8,342 nucleotides of DNA from an uncultured Sphingomonadaceae bacterium (GTDB lineage Bacteria; Pseudomonadota; Alphaproteobacteria; Sphingomonadales; Sphingomonadaceae), in contig CALKXX010000148.1 of NCBI GenBank assembly GCA_938003725.1, forward strand, positions 1-8,342, given 5' to 3'. Positions 7,142 through 8,342 of this stretch are shown one piece after another (positions within the stretch are counted from its first letter, which is position 1; the number at the start of each line of letters is the position of its first letter). Made by a program: the position numbers and the translations under genes. Under the pieces are notes generated by a model that searched no databases, had not been told where the DNA came from, and was given only the letters and a program-made list of their open reading frames with translations.

Positions 7142-7456
7142 GTCTGTATTATTAAGGCAATACAGCGCTGGCAAATTTAAGTTGCTTCTAACCATTGTTT
7201 TGCTGTCCGCCAAGACGGATTTGAGCGAATTTCAGTCCGCTGCGGCTTTTGTACGACAATATGATTGTGCTTTCTGGTTTTGGGTCGGAAATTTGTACCT
7301 CTGATTCAATATTCGGCGGCAGTTTGAAGGGGCCAAGTCCGAACTATTGAACTTGCAGAACTGGAGCCGCCATAAAAAGCCTGAGAAAGCCCATCTCGTG
7401 CTTGACTTTAGAAGAGAATCCTCTCAATTGCGCCCTCCCATCACGAACTTTTTTGA
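7142..7456. other. Divergent intergenic region between the methyltransferase-like gene and tRNA-Cys
   Basis: About 315 bases with no convincing gene. It should hold the minus-strand promoter for the methyltransferase-tolC-popZ cluster and the plus-strand promoter for tRNA-Cys. I could not identify a minus-strand -35/-10 pair with suitable spacing. Short frames crossing it on both strands are unlike any family and run into the tRNA. Confidence 0.5.
7402..7430 (+). promoter_or_regulatory. Candidate promoter of tRNA-Cys
   Basis: TTGACT at 7402-7407, preceded by C, resembles the CTTGAC -35 element typical of strong alphaproteobacterial promoters. The best -10 at 16-17 base spacing is only TCAATT or CAATTG around 7424-7430, a weak match. 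Transcription would start some 20 bases before the mature tRNA. Confidence 0.4.
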
Positions 7457-7530
7457 GGCCCGATGGCGGAGTGGTGACGCAGCGGTTTGCAAAACCGTCC
7501 ACGCCGGTTCGATTCCGGCTCGGGCCTCCA
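7457..7530 (+). tRNA. tRNA-Cys (anticodon GCA)
   Basis: The 74-base gene folds as a full cloverleaf. The acceptor arm GGCCCGA (7457-7463) pairs with TCGGGCC (7520-7526). The anticodon loop is TTGCAAA with GCA at 34-36, on the stem GCGGT/ACCGT. The T arm is GCCGG-TTCGATT-CCGGC. The discriminator base is U73, the known identity element of tRNA-Cys, and CCA is encoded at 7528-7530. It reads toward the integrase, the arrangement expected when the tRNA 3' end serves as an integration site. The tRNA is intact. Confidence 0.97.
7504..7530 (+). other. Predicted attachment site (att core) at the tRNA-Cys 3' end
   Basis: Tyrosine integrases of the P4/DUF4102 class commonly recombine in the 3' half of tRNA genes and restore the tRNA from sequence carried by the island. 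The T arm, acceptor strand and CCA of this tRNA, with an integrase gene starting 164 bases beyond, fit that pattern. The matching direct repeat marking the far end is not in the window, so the exact core cannot be set. Confidence 0.45.
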
Positions 7531-7543
7531 GAACCTGTTCCCA

Positions 7544-7578
7544 AGACGTCCCGGAACGTCTCTCAAGGCTCTGTTTTT
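7544..7578 (+). terminator. Weak candidate terminator after tRNA-Cys
   Basis: AGACGT (7544-7549) and ACGTCT (7556-7561) form a 6-bp stem with a 6-base loop. A run of five T's (7574-7578) follows 12 bases later. The stem is short and the T-run too distant for a standard intrinsic terminator, so the call is tentative. Confidence 0.25.
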
Positions 7579-7594
7579 CTTGATAAAAATCTGT

Positions 7595-7610
7595 TATAGT
7601 GTCCCGGACA
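7595..7610 (+). promoter_or_regulatory. Candidate integrase promoter -10 with overlapping palindromic operator
   Basis: TATAGT at 7595-7600 matches five of six -10 consensus bases. A poor TGTTTT at 7572-7577 would be the -35 at 17-base spacing. The last T of the box starts the 11-base palindrome TGTCCCGGACA (7600-7610), arms TGTCC/GGACA around one base. A protein bound there would cover the transcription start. Its position suggests an operator for integrase or island control; no binding protein is known from this window. Confidence 0.35.
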
Positions 7611-7636
7611 ATTCGGAGATGTCTATCCTAATCCCG

Positions 7637-7653
7637 GTACATTGATGGTACAA
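7637..7653 (+). repeat. Two GGTACA direct repeats upstream of the integrase
   Basis: GGTACA occurs at 7637-7642 and 7648-7653, each followed by a similar A/T-rich tail ending in GAT, giving a period of 11 bases or about one helical turn. Spaced repeats of this kind before an integrase gene are candidates for arm-type integrase or excisionase sites. This role is inferred from position only. Confidence 0.4.
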
Positions 7654-7654
7654 A

Positions 7655-7696
7655 TGATGGACCTCTCAACAGTCTCGAGATTTGGAGGTCCATCAT
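7655..7696 (+). promoter_or_regulatory. 12-bp inverted repeat covering the integrase ribosome-binding site and start codon
   Basis: ATGATGGACCTC (7655-7666) and GAGGTCCATCAT (7685-7696) are exact reverse complements with an 18-base loop. The right arm holds four of the five bases of the ribosome-binding site GGAGG (7684-7688) and the first two bases of the start codon (7695-7697). If the transcript includes the left arm, the hairpin would block ribosome access. The DNA palindrome could alternatively be a protein-binding site. Confidence 0.65.
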
Positions 7697-8342
7697 GTCA
7701 CAAAATTACCGCCGGAAGTCTGGGCTAACTGCTGCTTGGGTAAAACGCGCAAAACCCAAGGATAAGCCTTACAAGCTGTCAGACCGCGACGGGCTGTATC
7801 TTCTGATCAAACCAAGCGGTACCCGCTACTGGCGAATGAACTACCGTTTTCACGGTCGGCAACGAACAATTTCCTTCGGACGTTGGCCGGATATTCTACT
7901 GGCTGATGCCCGCCAAAGGCTGGTCACAGCGCGACAGTTACTCGCTCAGGGCATCGATCCAGTGGATCAAGCAAAGCTAGATCGAATTGCAGATTCCGTG
8001 GCATCAGCAAATACGTTCGAAGCTGTTGCAAAGGAATGGTTATCGAAGAGGGAACTTGAGGGCATCGCGCCAATGACGCTCAAAAGAGCGGCATGGCTGC
8101 TCGAAAAGGTCTATCCGTCATTCGGCAGGCGACCAATCTCAAAGATAAGTGCGCACGAAGTTTTGCTCGTTCTCAAAAAGGTGGAAAAGACTAAACGCTA
8201 CGATACCGCTTCGCGCATTCGTAGCACTTGTAGTCAGATCTTCCGGTATGCGATTGCTACCGCTCGTGCTGAACGGGATGTCTGTGCTGATTTGCGCGGG
8301 GCTTTGATAATACCAAAAGTCAAACACCGTGCGGCAATCACA
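7695..8342 (+). CDS. Tyrosine site-specific integrase, P4/DUF4102 type, N-terminal 216 residues (3' end beyond window)
   Basis: A phage- or island-type tyrosine recombinase that would integrate and excise the element next to tRNA-Cys. The frame is open from the ATG at 7695 to the right edge. Residues about 10-92 form the DUF4102 arm-DNA-binding domain: KLSDRDGLYLLIKPSG (27-42), RYWRMNYR (44-51), ISFGRWPDILLADAR (59-73) and GIDPV (86-90). Residues about 106-200 match the SAM-like core-binding domain (TFEAVAKEWL, then helices to QIFRYAIA at 181-188). Full members run to about 400 residues, so the catalytic domain with its Arg-His-Arg-Tyr residues lies outside and integrity cannot be judged. GGAGG at 7684-7688 is an ideally spaced ribosome-binding site but lies in an inverted repeat. 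The gene faces away from the tRNA, as in tRNA-borne genomic islands. Confidence 0.95.
   Translation, partial: MSQNYRRKSGLTAAWVKRAKPKDKPYKLSDRDGLYLLIKPSGTRYWRMNYRFHGRQRTISFGRWPDILLADARQRLVTARQLLAQGIDPVDQAKLDRIADSVASANTFEAVAKEWLSKRELEGIAPMTLKRAAWLLEKVYPSFGRRPISKISAHEVLLVLKKVEKTKRYDTASRIRSTCSQIFRYAIATARAERDVCADLRGALIIPKVKHRAAIT

Noticed and set aside
7344..7599. Short frames on both strands across tRNA-Cys
   Set aside because: They translate the tRNA sequence itself, a familiar artefact, and have no ribosome-binding site or family resemblance.
7580..7600. TTGATA (7580-7585) with TATAGT (7595-7600) as a sigma-70 promoter pair
   Set aside because: The spacing is only 9 bases, far below the usual 16-18, so TTGATA cannot be the -35 for that box.
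1..8342. CRISPR array, toxin-antitoxin pair, or known defence system
   Set aside because: No regularly spaced repeats and no recognisable defence or toxin genes were found; any island cargo lies beyond the right edge.

Overview
The window is ordinary chromosome of an alphaproteobacterium, most likely a sphingomonad. Three things point there: the gene order, a PopZ/DUF2497 protein (an alphaproteobacterial family), and the style of the TolC and S9 peptidase proteins. Genus cannot be fixed from the sequence alone. All protein genes from the left edge to about 7.14 kb are on the minus strand. A tRNA-Cys gene and a partial integrase on the plus strand occupy the right end.

Layout from right to left in transcription order: a PCMT-family methyltransferase-like gene (7141-6446), a TolC-type outer-membrane channel (6418-4934), a PopZ-like polar organiser (4868-4326), a secreted or periplasmic S9 prolyl-oligopeptidase-family peptidase (4260-2065), a short crotonase-fold enoyl-CoA hydratase/isomerase (2009-1341), and the N-terminal third of valyl-tRNA synthetase (927 to the left edge). 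Gaps of 27, 65, 65 and 55 bases between the first five genes suggest co-transcription. A 413-base gap separates them from valS. In Caulobacter, as I recall, a TolC-family gene (an rsaF paralogue) lies beside popZ. That makes methyltransferase-tolC-popZ-valS look like an old neighbourhood, with the peptidase and crotonase genes as an insertion.

The gap before valS is mostly secondary-structure DNA: a perfect 8-bp tetraloop hairpin (953-972), a 79-base near-perfect inverted repeat (976-1054), and a 217-base imperfect palindrome spanning its whole length (1121-1337) that ends 3 bases from the crotonase stop codon. The last two look like non-coding interspersed palindromic elements.

The right end is an integration junction. 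An intact tRNA-Cys(GCA) with encoded CCA (7457-7530) is followed 164 bases later by a DUF4102/P4-type tyrosine integrase reading off the window. Between them lie a -10-like box, an 11-base palindrome, three TCCCGG boxes, two GGTACA repeats, and a 12-bp inverted repeat that would bury the integrase ribosome-binding site and start codon. Everything right of 7530 is probably the first few hundred bases of a genomic island.

No clearly undescribed system is visible. The points most worth checking are the palindromic elements, the PCMT-like protein with altered active-site motifs, the PopZ homologue, and the integrase control region.
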